Made by a program: the position numbers and the translations under genes. A DNA stretch of 64,000 nt from Clostridium sp. JN-9 (lineage in GTDB: Bacteria > Bacillota > Clostridia > Clostridiales > Clostridiaceae), in the NCBI RefSeq assembly GCF_004103695.1, contig NZ_CP035280.1, positions 1,798,001 to 1,862,000 on the forward strand, given 5' to 3'. Every line of letters begins with the position of its first letter. Within the stretch, counting starts at the first letter, position 1. Of the stretch, positions 26,487-35,035 are shown piece after piece. A model generated the notes under the pieces. The model was not told where the DNA came from and did no database searches. It saw nothing but the letters and a program-made list of their open reading frames with translations.

Positions 26487-27101
26487 TTATGGTTTTATGA
26501 ACATTTGAGTCCAGTAATATCCGTTTGAATATCCAACACCTATTTCAGAAAAGTCAGGATTTAATATATTACTTCTATGACCTGCTGAATTCATCCAGCT
26601 ATTCATGACTTGTTCAGCAGTTGTCTGTCCCATAGCAATATTTTCACCTGCAGCAGTAAATGATATTCCAAAGTTCCTTATCATTACAAAAGGGCTGCCA
26701 AAGGTGGGAGATGTATGTGAAAAATATTTTTTATCTCTCATATCCTGAGATTTATATCTTGCCACTCTTGAAAGCTGCCAGTTAGATCTTAATGGAGCAA
26801 TTCCTCTTTTCTGTCTTTCTGCATTTACAAGTTTTATTACATTGTTCTCAATATTTTTAATTTCCCTAATATCAGGTATCTTTAATACAGACCCGGTATA
26901 GATTAATGCAGGGTCAGAAATCTGCGGATTGAGCATTACTAATTCTGATATACCTGTTTCATTTGCCTGTGCAATTTTCCACAAGCTGTCGCCGCTTTTT
27001 ACCACATAATTATAAGTAGGCATAGTTTCTGCACTTACATTGAAACTAAAGCCTATTAATATTAAACATAAAATTAAAAAAACATTAAATTTTTTAAACA
27101 T
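26487..27101 (-). CDS. Secreted LysM-CAP domain protein
   Basis: The 204-residue protein (ATG 27099-27101 behind AAGGAGGAG) has a signal peptide at about 1-24 ending VSA. A LysM repeat (about 30-76: YVVKSGDSLWKIAQAN and NPQISDPALIYTGSVLKIP) binds peptidoglycan. A CAP/SCP domain follows (about 85-204: HTSPTFGSPF, GENIAMG, NSAGHRSNILNPDFSEIGVG). It resembles YkwD-like and SafA-related envelope proteins that may act in spores or biofilm. The stop is 2 bp from the inverted-repeat end of the repeat block, so the element landed exactly at its 3' end. The domain looks complete. Confidence 0.9.
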   Translation of the reverse strand: MFKKFNVFLILCLILIGFSFNVSAETMPTYNYVVKSGDSLWKIAQANETGISELVMLNPQISDPALIYTGSVLKIPDIREIKNIENNVIKLVNAERQKRGIAPLRSNWQLSRVARYKSQDMRDKKYFSHTSPTFGSPFVMIRNFGISFTAAGENIAMGQTTAEQVMNSWMNSAGHRSNILNPDFSEIGVGYSNGYYWTQMFIKP

Positions 27102-27297
27102 AGCTCCTCCTTGTTTTATATAATTGTTCAAATATATTTTGCCCGAATTTAATACAAACATTTTAGGAGGTTTGTGGAAAGCAAGGAAAAACCATATATT
27201 TTAATTAATCTGTCACATGAAATTAACAATACAGTAATGATTTTGCCATATTTCTGTCACATAACTCTATTATTATTTAACTATGTAGAAACTAATA

Positions 27298-27323
27298 AAT
27301 ATATACTTTGCAAAGTATATATT
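27298..27323 (+). promoter_or_regulatory. 26-bp perfect palindrome upstream of htrA
   Basis: A perfect dyad whose core is ATATACTTTGCAAAGTATAT (27301-27320). It lies 22 bp before the start codon, within the htrA leader or promoter. A related dyad with core GTATACTTTGTAAAGTATAC is at 37824-37843. The regulator is unknown. Confidence 0.6.
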
Positions 27324-27345
27324 ATCCAACAGGAGGTATAAACAT

Positions 27346-28641
27346 ATGAATACAGAAAATAATAATTTTCTTCAACCTTCTCAGCCTGAAGAAAATCAGA
27401 ACAGTGAAACAATAAACTTAGGACCAGCTGATTCTAAGTATGAACAAAATGATAATATAGATTCCTGCATGGGAAATACATCATCAAAACAAACTTCTAA
27501 TAATAAAAAGCCTAAAAAACATTTTGCATCATACATTATTATTGGCTTAGTATGTAGTGTTATAGGAGGTGCAGCATCAAGTGCAGCATCATTATATTTA
27601 CTGCCCAAAACAAGTATGTTTCAAAATACGCCATTATATAAATCATTACAATCAAATTACACACCTGACTCAGCAGTCAGCTCAAAAAACGGCTCTTATG
27701 CAACACCTACAAGTACAAAAACCACTGGGCTTACTGTGGCAGAAATAGCTAAGAAGGTAGGCCCTGCAGTTGTTGGTGTTTCCACTACTGAAATGCCATC
27801 AGGTGATGGATTTTTCTCAGATAATAGTCCACAGCAAGGAATGGGATCTGGAATAATATTTAATCAGGATGGCTATATATTAACAAATTACCATGTTGTT
27901 CAGGGAGCTCAGCAGATTAAAGTAATTTTAAGCGGCAGTACTAAGGAATATAATGCAAAAGTTATTAATTATGATGCAAATCTTGATGTAGCTGTAATTA
28001 AGGTAACAGATAAAGTTAAAATGCCTGCAGTTGCTGAACTTGGTAATTCTAAAGATATGCAGGTGGGTGATTCTGTTGTTGCCATCGGAAATCCTTTAGG
28101 TAAGGAACTGTTAGGCACAGTTACAACAGGAGTTATAAGTGCTGTGAACAGACAAATTACTGTGGGGAATACTAATGAAAGTTTCCTTCAGACTGACGCT
28201 GCCATTAATCCAGGCAACAGCGGAGGTGCATTAGTTAACAGCCTTGGTCAGGTTATAGGAATTAATTCTGCAAAAATTAATGGAAATGGTGTTGAAGGCA
28301 TTGGATTTGCAATTCCAATTGATACAATTAAGCCTAAAATTGACAGCCTTTTAAAACCAATATTAAAAATAGGAATTGCAGCAAGGGACATAGATAACGC
28401 TACTTCAAAGCAGTATAATATCCCAAAGGGTGTTTATGTAGTTCAGGTTGAACAGTTCAGTGCTGCTGAAAAGGCAGGTATCCAGCCTGGTGATGTAATT
28501 GTAAAGTTTGATGGTAAAAATGTTTCAAGTGTAAATGAAATAAATACAATTAAATCAACTCATAAATCCGGTGATGTAGTTAAAATAGAGGCAAACAGAA
28601 ACGGTAAAAATGTGAGATTATCTTTAAAACTATCGGAATAA
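27346..28641 (+). CDS. HtrA/DegP-type serine protease with PDZ domain
   Basis: The 431-residue protein has a disordered cytosolic N-terminus (1-60) and one membrane anchor at about 62-86. A trypsin-like domain carries His in TNYHVVQ (about 182), Asp in NLDVAVIKV (about 212) and Ser in NPGNSGGAL (about 290), and a C-terminal PDZ domain covers about 340-430 (AGIQPGDVIVKFDGKNV). It degrades misfolded envelope proteins outside the membrane. The start follows CAGGAGG. The palindrome just upstream probably mediates regulation. Single gene. Confidence 0.95.
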   Translation: MNTENNNFLQPSQPEENQNSETINLGPADSKYEQNDNIDSCMGNTSSKQTSNNKKPKKHFASYIIIGLVCSVIGGAASSAASLYLLPKTSMFQNTPLYKSLQSNYTPDSAVSSKNGSYATPTSTKTTGLTVAEIAKKVGPAVVGVSTTEMPSGDGFFSDNSPQQGMGSGIIFNQDGYILTNYHVVQGAQQIKVILSGSTKEYNAKVINYDANLDVAVIKVTDKVKMPAVAELGNSKDMQVGDSVVAIGNPLGKELLGTVTTGVISAVNRQITVGNTNESFLQTDAAINPGNSGGALVNSLGQVIGINSAKINGNGVEGIGFAIPIDTIKPKIDSLLKPILKIGIAARDIDNATSKQYNIPKGVYVVQVEQFSAAEKAGIQPGDVIVKFDGKNVSSVNEINTIKSTHKSGDVVKIEANRNGKNVRLSLKLSE

Positions 28642-28694
28642 AGTGTAATTAAAGGAGCATATTATCCAAATGATAATGTGCTCCTGTTTTATAA

Positions 28695-28853
28695 TTATTT
28701 AGCCCTTTTAGGCTTATCTTTTCCAAGCTTTCTGGATTCTTTAGAATATCCAATTTCGTTTGAAGTTTCAACTTTCATTTTATCCATTTCTACTTTTGTC
28801 TTTTGTTTTGATTTTTTATTGCTTTTACTGTTTTTATTATCCTTATGTGCCAA
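28695..28853 (-). CDS. Small basic protein, 52 aa
   Basis: The frame starts with TTG at 28851-28853, with AAAGGATG six bases upstream. An in-frame ATG two codons earlier lies inside that site, so TTG is preferred. It begins MAHKDNKNSKSNKK, is strongly basic, has no hydrophobic segment, and ends KPKRAK. Together with the 36-residue protein at 2859 it forms a type of TTG-started, Lys-rich small protein in this genome. Function unknown. Confidence 0.6.
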   Translation of the reverse strand: MAHKDNKNSKSNKKSKQKTKVEMDKMKVETSNEIGYSKESRKLGKDKPKRAK

Positions 28854-28877
28854 GTTGTTCATCCTTTCATATTTATA

Positions 28878-29081
28878 TTATAGCTTTGTAACATTAGATG
28901 CCTGTAGTCCTTTATCTCCCTGCACTACATCCAGCTGGACATTCTCCCCCTCTTCAAGATCCTTTCTATTTCCTTCTCCCTGTATTGCAGAATAATGTAC
29001 AAAGATATCCCCTTCTCCTTCAACGGTTATAAATCCGTATCCTTTTTCTTTATTAAACCACTTTACTACACCGTTTTTCAT
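28878..29081 (-). CDS. csp: Cold-shock protein (CspA family)
   Basis: The 67-residue protein has RNP1 KGYGFITV and RNP2 IFVHYSAI, and ends [12 protein letters not shown], as in CspA-type nucleic-acid chaperones. The start at 29079-29081 follows CTGGAGGAG. An in-frame upstream extension lacks a ribosome binding site. It melts RNA structure in the cytoplasm, especially at low temperature. The 5' leader is short here. Confidence 0.95.
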   Translation of the reverse strand: MKNGVVKWFNKEKGYGFITVEGEGDIFVHYSAIQGEGNRKDLEEGENVQLDVVQGDKGLQASNVTKL

Positions 29082-29211
29082 TTTAACTCCTCCAGTTATA
29101 AAATATAATTGAATAAAAATTAATATATATTGTATTATTTTCAATTTTATATTTTTAATACCGATTTATTAGAAAAAACATTAAGATTTATTCTAAGCAC
29201 ACATATAATTT

Positions 29212-29568
29212 TTAATTGCATATTTCTTTATATTCTTTTAATGATAACAACTCATCTAATTCATCAGAATCTAAAATTTCACATTTTAATACATATGTGC
29301 TTTCACTATCTTCATTGATCAAACATGTATCCTCTTCTAAATCTTCATTGAATTTGATTACATTTACATGCAATGGGCATTTAAAATCTATTACACTATC
29401 AGCGAATTCAACTGTGAAAATTGTTTCACCTTTCAAAATTTCTTCCCCTGCTTCAGGCATTTCTACCATAACAACTTCACCAAGATCATCCCTTATATAG
29501 TTTGTAATTCCAATTTCAGCTTTACTGCCTCTTTGCTTTACCCAGAGATTCTCCTCGGTATATTTCAT
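29212..29568 (-). CDS. GcvH-like protein lacking the lipoyl lysine
   Basis: The 118-residue frame has the H-protein fold order: NLWVKQRGSKAEIGITNYIRDDLGEVVMVEMPEAG, then VEFADSVIDFKCPLHVNVI, then a C-terminal helix. In functional H proteins the middle reads VESVKA, with Lys carrying lipoate. Here the aligned position is Asp (VEFADS), so the glycine-cleavage shuttle reaction is impossible. No gcvT, gcvP or lpd gene is nearby. It may be a degenerate or repurposed H-like scaffold, as seen in some Firmicutes where GcvH-like proteins take part in lipoate relay or other reactions. Confidence 0.78.
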   Translation of the reverse strand: MKYTEENLWVKQRGSKAEIGITNYIRDDLGEVVMVEMPEAGEEILKGETIFTVEFADSVIDFKCPLHVNVIKFNEDLEEDTCLINEDSESTYVLKCEILDSDELDELLSLKEYKEICN

Positions 29569-29663
29569 GTTTAATAACCTCCCAAATTAACTTTTATATT
29601 ATACTTCATAATATATTGTTTATTTAGATTTTATTCATAATTTATAAAATTCAAATTGTAAAT

Positions 29664-29695
29664 AAAAAGGAATTGCGACACCGCAATTCCTTTTT
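29664..29695. terminator. Terminator between aminopeptidase and GcvH-like gene
   Basis: AAAAAGGAATTGCG pairs perfectly with CGCAATTCCTTTTT around ACAC. It closes the MCP/SBP-pepP transcript. Confidence 0.93.
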
Positions 29696-29696
29696 A

Positions 29697-30938
29697 TTAT
29701 CTGCACATAAAGTTTTCAATATCATCAATAGTTTTTATCATATTCTTTGTTAATACTCTGCACCCTGTATCAGTTATTAATAAATCATCTTCTATTCTTA
29801 CTCCAATACTTTCTTCAGGAATGTAAAGCCCAGGTTCATCAGTAATAACCATACCTGCCTGCAGATTCATTTCCTTACCTCCAACATCATGAGTGTCACT
29901 TCCCAGATGATGACTAAAGCTGTGGAAGTAGTACTTTGAAAGCTCATTTCTTTCTTTTATTAAACCCAGTTCTATTAAGCCGTCAGTTAATATATTTCTT
30001 ACTGTATCTTCCAGATAACTGAAGCTTATGCCTGGTTTAGCTTTTTCTATTACAGCCATATTTGCTTTTAAAACAACATTATATACCTGCTTCTGCCTTT
30101 CAGTGAATTTTCCTGAAACTGGGAAAGTACGTGTAATATCTGCATCATAGTATTCATATTGAGCGCCCAGATCACAAAGTACAAGATCATTTTCACCTGT
30201 TTTGCAATTATTGCTGCTGTAATGCAGTGTTGCACCATTTCTGCCACTTCCGCAAATTGTATTAAAGGCCTTATCAACTACACCGTTTTTCCTTAGACTG
30301 TAGTCAAAATATGCTTCAATTTCGTATTCCATCATACCAGGCCTGCAGTTCTTCATCATGTTCTCCACACCTTCAATTGTAATGGCAGCTGCCTTTTCCA
30401 TGGTCTGGATTTCTTCTTGAGATTTAATTACTCTTAATTTGGAGATTTCAGGATAAATATTTTTTATAATTATATGGGGATATTTTGCTTTCAATTCACC
30501 TGCATACGCCTGAGCATTATTTATTGGATTTAACCATTCAGCTCTTTCTAAATCCAGGTATACAGATTGGAAATTAAATCTTCCAAGCATTCCTCCAATA
30601 TAACTTTGAAATTCATCAATATATTGAATGGATGTTATGCCGCTTTTTTCAGACACTTCATCCACGGAAATTCTTTCTCCAACCCATCTTGCCATTACAG
30701 GGTCCTGTCTTTCTATGAATATAGTCTCATGAATGCTGCCATTTCTTTTATAAGCAGTAAGTATTTCATTTTCCTCTGCTATGCCAGTAAGATATAAAAA
30801 ATTTCTGTTAGGTGTAAAGCTATATTTCTCATCAGCTGATTTATATGGCGCCTGTCCAGCAAACAATATAAGTATAGAGTCATCCTCTAATTTTTTATAT
30901 AATTTCTCCCTGTTTTTTAAATAAAAGTTTTTATCCAT
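29697..30938 (-). CDS. pepP: Xaa-Pro aminopeptidase (aminopeptidase P)
   Basis: The 413-residue enzyme belongs to the pita-bread metalloprotease (M24B) family and releases N-terminal residues before Pro. The metal ligands are visible: Asp in LCDLGAQYEYYDADIT (two Asp, about 249 and 260), His in SHHLGSDTHD (about 336), Glu in TDEPGLY (about 375) and Glu in GVRIEDDLL (about 389). The N-terminal domain (about 1-160) is the creatinase-like regulatory part. It starts 26 bp after the chemoreceptor-SBP gene, in the same direction, so they form an operon with a peptide theme. Confidence 0.95.
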   Translation of the reverse strand: MDKNFYLKNREKLYKKLEDDSILILFAGQAPYKSADEKYSFTPNRNFLYLTGIAEENEILTAYKRNGSIHETIFIERQDPVMARWVGERISVDEVSEKSGITSIQYIDEFQSYIGGMLGRFNFQSVYLDLERAEWLNPINNAQAYAGELKAKYPHIIIKNIYPEISKLRVIKSQEEIQTMEKAAAITIEGVENMMKNCRPGMMEYEIEAYFDYSLRKNGVVDKAFNTICGSGRNGATLHYSSNNCKTGENDLVLCDLGAQYEYYDADITRTFPVSGKFTERQKQVYNVVLKANMAVIEKAKPGISFSYLEDTVRNILTDGLIELGLIKERNELSKYYFHSFSHHLGSDTHDVGGKEMNLQAGMVITDEPGLYIPEESIGVRIEDDLLITDTGCRVLTKNMIKTIDDIENFMCR

Positions 30939-30964
30939 GATTTTATCCTCCTTGTATAATAAAT

Positions 30965-33439
30965 TTATTTACTTTCTCCAATAATAATGTCTTCATATTT
31001 TAAAATGCTTAATGTACTTAACCTTACCCCTAAAATACCATCCTGTGAAGTATATCCAATTTGAGGATGATATAAGAATATCCAAGGTACATCATTAACT
31101 ATTAACTTTTGGATCTGTTCATACATCTTTGTCCTTTTTTCAGGGTTCACAATTTGTTTAGCTTTTTCCATAAGATTACTTACTTCAGCATTATCATATC
31201 TTGTAAAATCTGTAACATTAGTAGGATTAAATAAAGGCTGCAGGAAGTTATCCGGATCACCTGTATCTGCAATCCATCTTGCTATGTAAAGATCGCATTG
31301 TGATATTTTTTCAGGAGTAAGATATTTGTCAGATGGGACTTTATTTATTATGCATTCTACTCCTGCATCTTTCAAATCTTTAATAATTGCCTGTGAGATT
31401 TTATTGAATAAAGTATCTTCACTTTCATCCCTGTAATTTATTTTTATTTTTTTAGCATTTGGATACTTATTTATTATTTCTCTGGCCTTTTGAGGATTAT
31501 ATTCAAATGATTTTAATTCAGTGTTATTTATTATGGCTGGAGGAAAAGGTCCTTTACTTTCAACTGCCATACCGCCTAAAATCTCTTTTATTATATTTTG
31601 TTTATTAACTGCTAAATTAAGTGCTGTTCTTAATTCCACACTTGAGGCATATGGTGAACTGGATTTCAGATTAAAGCCAGCATAATATGTACCTAAAATG
31701 CTTCTGAACTTAATGTTATTTTTACCTGAACCCTTAAGCTTTTCAAGGTTTTCTTTGTTTTCTATGTTTATGAAGTCAAATTTCTTTTCGAGAAACCCTG
31801 TTGAACTATTATTTACATTATAATATACTTCTATTCTATCTACATAAGGGGCACCTCCAAAGAAATCACTGAAGGCCTTAAGAACATACTTTTCATTGTC
31901 CTTACTTTCAATCATATATGGTCCGCATCCGGTAAACTTACCCTTTGCAACATCTTCCTTTGCAATTATTGAAACACAAAACTGTCCTAAATTTAATAAG
32001 AATCCGCTGTAAGGTGACTTAAGCTTTAATTCTATTCTATATTTGTCTAATATTTTTATTCCCTTAATATTGTCTGCCTTTCCCTTATTAAAGTCCTCTG
32101 CTCCTTCTACCTGATCCAGATACCAGAAGTTAGCTGAATTTAAAGAAGGACTCAGCAGTCTTTCAAATGAATATTTAACGTCTTCAGCAGCTACTTCTCT
32201 TCCATTATGAAATTTTGCTCCTTTTCTTAAATTAAATACCCATGTAACTCCATCTTCTTCAACATCCCAGCTCTTTGCAATACCTGGAATAATTTCACCT
32301 GTAGGTCCAATCAAAAGTAATCCTGCATGAACATTAAATAAAATCTGTGCACTTTGCTGGTCATATGCCAAAGCAGGATCCATACTGAGGGGCACTCCAC
32401 TTAAGCATGTTCTTAAAGTATACTGTTGATTTTTCACTGAGTCTACCTGACTTATAAGTTTATTAGAAATGACTTTTAAATCCTTAGCTACTTCTGACAG
32501 CATATTAATTGAAGTTTTAGTGTATTTACTGTTTAAAGAAGCCCATTCTACCAGGGACATTACTTTGCCTGATACCACATTCATTTCCTCTGTAGAGCTT
32601 ACGATACCCTCAAGGCTTGAAGTCTGCTTTGAAGCAGCTGTACTGATTTCAGAAGCCACATCAGTTGTAGTATTTACAGCATCTACAATGCTTTTAAACA
32701 CTTCCCTTGTGTTATTTGCAATATTTGTACCTTCTTTAACCTTTTCAGCACTTTTATCCATGGCCTTCATAGTTTTATCAATGCTTTTATTAATTTCAGA
32801 AACAGTTTTTGAGATATGCTCAGCAGATTCAGAACTTCTCTGAGCTAATTTTTTTACTTCTGCTGCAACAACTGCAAATCCCTTTCCAGCATCTCCAGCT
32901 CTTGCAGCTTCTATTGCAGCATTAAGTGAAAGTAAATTTGTCTGGTTTGAAATGTCTTTAATTATCTTTAGCATTTCATTAATCTGGATTGCTTTTGTGT
33001 TTAAATCTATAACTACATCTTTTACATTAGTAACAGATTCTTCAATTTCTTTCATTGCATCTAATGAATTTGTTACAGCCTGACTTCCTTTGTTAGCGAT
33101 TTCAAGTGTCTGCGCTGCTATTGACTTTGAATTTTCTGTGCTTGCTATAACTTCTTCAGCTATTGCAGAGTAACTGCTTATTTCATCAACCACTTTTTCA
33201 ATTGATTCCATTTGTATTTCCACATTATGTGAAATATTATTTGTTACATTTATTAAATTATCTGCAGCAAAATTAGTTTCATCTACTTTTAAAATTATTT
33301 TATCTACAATACAATTTTGATTATGCTTTAATAAGGCAATTCCTCTGGTATCATTATTAACAATATTATTATCCTGTTTAATATCAGGATTATCATTCTT
33401 TACAGTAAATTCTTCATTCTTTCTTTTAAAATTAAACAC
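30965..33439 (-). CDS. Soluble chemoreceptor signalling domain fused to oligopeptide-binding protein
   Basis: The 824-residue protein begins [11 protein letters not shown] with no signal peptide and no membrane segment. Residues about 60-335 form a methyl-accepting chemotaxis signalling domain with the hairpin tip [18 protein letters not shown] at 165-182. Residues about 340-824 form a full-length SBP_bac_5 solute-binding protein ([61 protein letters not shown]). Such domains normally bind peptides outside the cell; here both parts should be cytoplasmic. It is followed 26 bp later by pepP, so a role in sensing internal peptides, with CheA/CheW as partners, is plausible. No chemotaxis operon is in the window. 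Confidence 0.9.
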   Translation of the reverse strand: MFNFKRKNEEFTVKNDNPDIKQDNNIVNNDTRGIALLKHNQNCIVDKIILKVDETNFAADNLINVTNNISHNVEIQMESIEKVVDEISSYSAIAEEVIASTENSKSIAAQTLEIANKGSQAVTNSLDAMKEIEESVTNVKDVVIDLNTKAIQINEMLKIIKDISNQTNLLSLNAAIEAARAGDAGKGFAVVAAEVKKLAQRSSESAEHISKTVSEINKSIDKTMKAMDKSAEKVKEGTNIANNTREVFKSIVDAVNTTTDVASEISTAASKQTSSLEGIVSSTEEMNVVSGKVMSLVEWASLNSKYTKTSINMLSEVAKDLKVISNKLISQVDSVKNQQYTLRTCLSGVPLSMDPALAYDQQSAQILFNVHAGLLLIGPTGEIIPGIAKSWDVEEDGVTWVFNLRKGAKFHNGREVAAEDVKYSFERLLSPSLNSANFWYLDQVEGAEDFNKGKADNIKGIKILDKYRIELKLKSPYSGFLLNLGQFCVSIIAKEDVAKGKFTGCGPYMIESKDNEKYVLKAFSDFFGGAPYVDRIEVYYNVNNSSTGFLEKKFDFINIENKENLEKLKGSGKNNIKFRSILGTYYAGFNLKSSSPYASSVELRTALNLAVNKQNIIKEILGGMAVESKGPFPPAIINNTELKSFEYNPQKAREIINKYPNAKKIKINYRDESEDTLFNKISQAIIKDLKDAGVECIINKVPSDKYLTPEKISQCDLYIARWIADTGDPDNFLQPLFNPTNVTDFTRYDNAEVSNLMEKAKQIVNPEKRTKMYEQIQKLIVNDVPWIFLYHPQIGYTSQDGILGVRLSTLSILKYEDIIIGESK

Positions 33440-33629
33440 AAAATTTACTTCCTTTCCTTATTTAATCATCTTTCTCACAATTTAGTATCGTTTATTTATT
33501 TTAAAACATTATATGTCCATTTAATATTTCACTACTTTTATCATATATATTTTTCTCATTTAATACATTCTTAGTATGAAATAAATAAGGAGTGATGTAA
33601 CTTCCCACAAATAAATAAGGAGTACAAAT

Positions 33630-34997
33630 ATGCATATAAATAAAAACGGAAGCTATGTATTAAATATATCACTGCCCATAGTGGCAGAAATGATAATAAT
33701 AACTTTGATTACCAATACAGATTTGATAATGGTTGGAAATGCAGGAGGAAATATATGTGTTACAGCAGTTGGATTAAGCAGCGGGATTATGAACGTTTTT
33801 GTCAATATATTCATAACTACAGGAATATGTATATCCATTACATCTTTAGTTTCAAGAAAAGTCGGAGCTAAAAATTATGAGGAAGCTGATGAATATGCTG
33901 CACTAGGCATTATAATCGGTATAATAACAGCAATAATAATATTCATATTCTTATTTTGTTTCTGCGAAAAACTATTAACTATTGGAGGAGCAAAAGGAGA
34001 AGTATTACATATTTCTAAGGTATTTATGAAAATAAGCTCATTTTATATTTTTATATTAATGGTAAATTCTTTAATTAACTGTTTATTCAGAGCTCATGGA
34101 GATACTTATACTCCATTTTTTGTATCATGTTTAATCTTTTTAAATAAATTATTTATAAACTGGCTTCTTATTTATAGATTTAAGTTCTTTACTGTGACAA
34201 ACAGTGCAGCCCTTGCATCTATTTTCAGTCAGCTATTTGGATTAATCTATTTAATAATCCTTCTCTCCATGAATAAAAATATTAATTTGAGAATAAAGTA
34301 CATTTTTTACTTAAATAAAAACAAATTTATTGAAATTATCAAACTTTCAATTCCTTCTTCACTGGAAGAAGCAGCATATAGTGTCAGCAGATTATTATGC
34401 TCATTTATAATAATGCGTTCAAGTTCTATAGCCTTTGCAGCTAATGAAATTGCAAATTCAATAGAATCTATATCAGTGATGCCTGGTATTGGTTTTGGTC
34501 TGGCTTCTACAACTCTGGCAGGTATTAATATTGGAAAAGGTGATTATAAACAGACAAGGAAAAATGCAAAGCAGTGCGTATTTCTTGCTGCCTGTATTAT
34601 GTCATTCTTTGGCTTAATGTTTGTTTTGATTCCCGGTTTTTTAGTTAAAATATATTTAAATAAATCAGAGTATGAGGTAATTAAATATGCCTCATTATGT
34701 CTTACTATTGGTGCTTTAGAACAGCCTTCCATAGCAATATCATCTGTATACGCAGGTGCACTTAAAGGGCTTGGTGATACAAAGACTCCTTTTTATATTT
34801 CCCTTATTTCAAGCTGGATCATCAGGCTTCCTTTAATTTATTATTTTATTTCATTAAAGCATTTATCTGTTACATATGTATGGTGGGTAACAGATATACA
34901 ATGGGCTTTTGATGCCATAATGGCTGTAATATGTTTTAAAATAAAAATAAAGAGATATTCTTTTTTATTTACAAGAAAAAACTATAGAACAATGTAA
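33630..34997 (+). CDS. MATE-family multidrug efflux transporter
   Basis: The 455-residue membrane protein has about 12 helices in two MatE halves. Typical opening residues are LPIVAEMIIITLITNTDLIMVGNAG, and the second half starts LSIPSSLEEAAYSVSRLL. MATE proteins expel cationic compounds using Na+ or H+. The start is ATG 33630 behind AAGGAGTAC. An upstream copy of the same ribosome binding site (33588-33593) precedes an ATG-TAA start-stop. It ends in a strong terminator. Substrates are not predictable. Confidence 0.92.
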   Translation: MHINKNGSYVLNISLPIVAEMIIITLITNTDLIMVGNAGGNICVTAVGLSSGIMNVFVNIFITTGICISITSLVSRKVGAKNYEEADEYAALGIIIGIITAIIIFIFLFCFCEKLLTIGGAKGEVLHISKVFMKISSFYIFILMVNSLINCLFRAHGDTYTPFFVSCLIFLNKLFINWLLIYRFKFFTVTNSAALASIFSQLFGLIYLIILLSMNKNINLRIKYIFYLNKNKFIEIIKLSIPSSLEEAAYSVSRLLCSFIIMRSSSIAFAANEIANSIESISVMPGIGFGLASTTLAGINIGKGDYKQTRKNAKQCVFLAACIMSFFGLMFVLIPGFLVKIYLNKSEYEVIKYASLCLTIGALEQPSIAISSVYAGALKGLGDTKTPFYISLISSWIIRLPLIYYFISLKHLSVTYVWWVTDIQWAFDAIMAVICFKIKIKRYSFLFTRKNYRTM

Positions 34998-35018
34998 TGT
35001 TACATTATTCTATAGTTT
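34981..35018 (+). terminator. Terminator of MATE gene
   Basis: ACTATAGAA and AATGTAA pair with TTACATT and TTCTATAGT across a 2-base loop with one bulge on each side. A T run follows. The hairpin overlaps the stop codon of the MATE gene. Confidence 0.85.
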
Positions 35019-35035
35019 TATTTACAAAATGCTGA

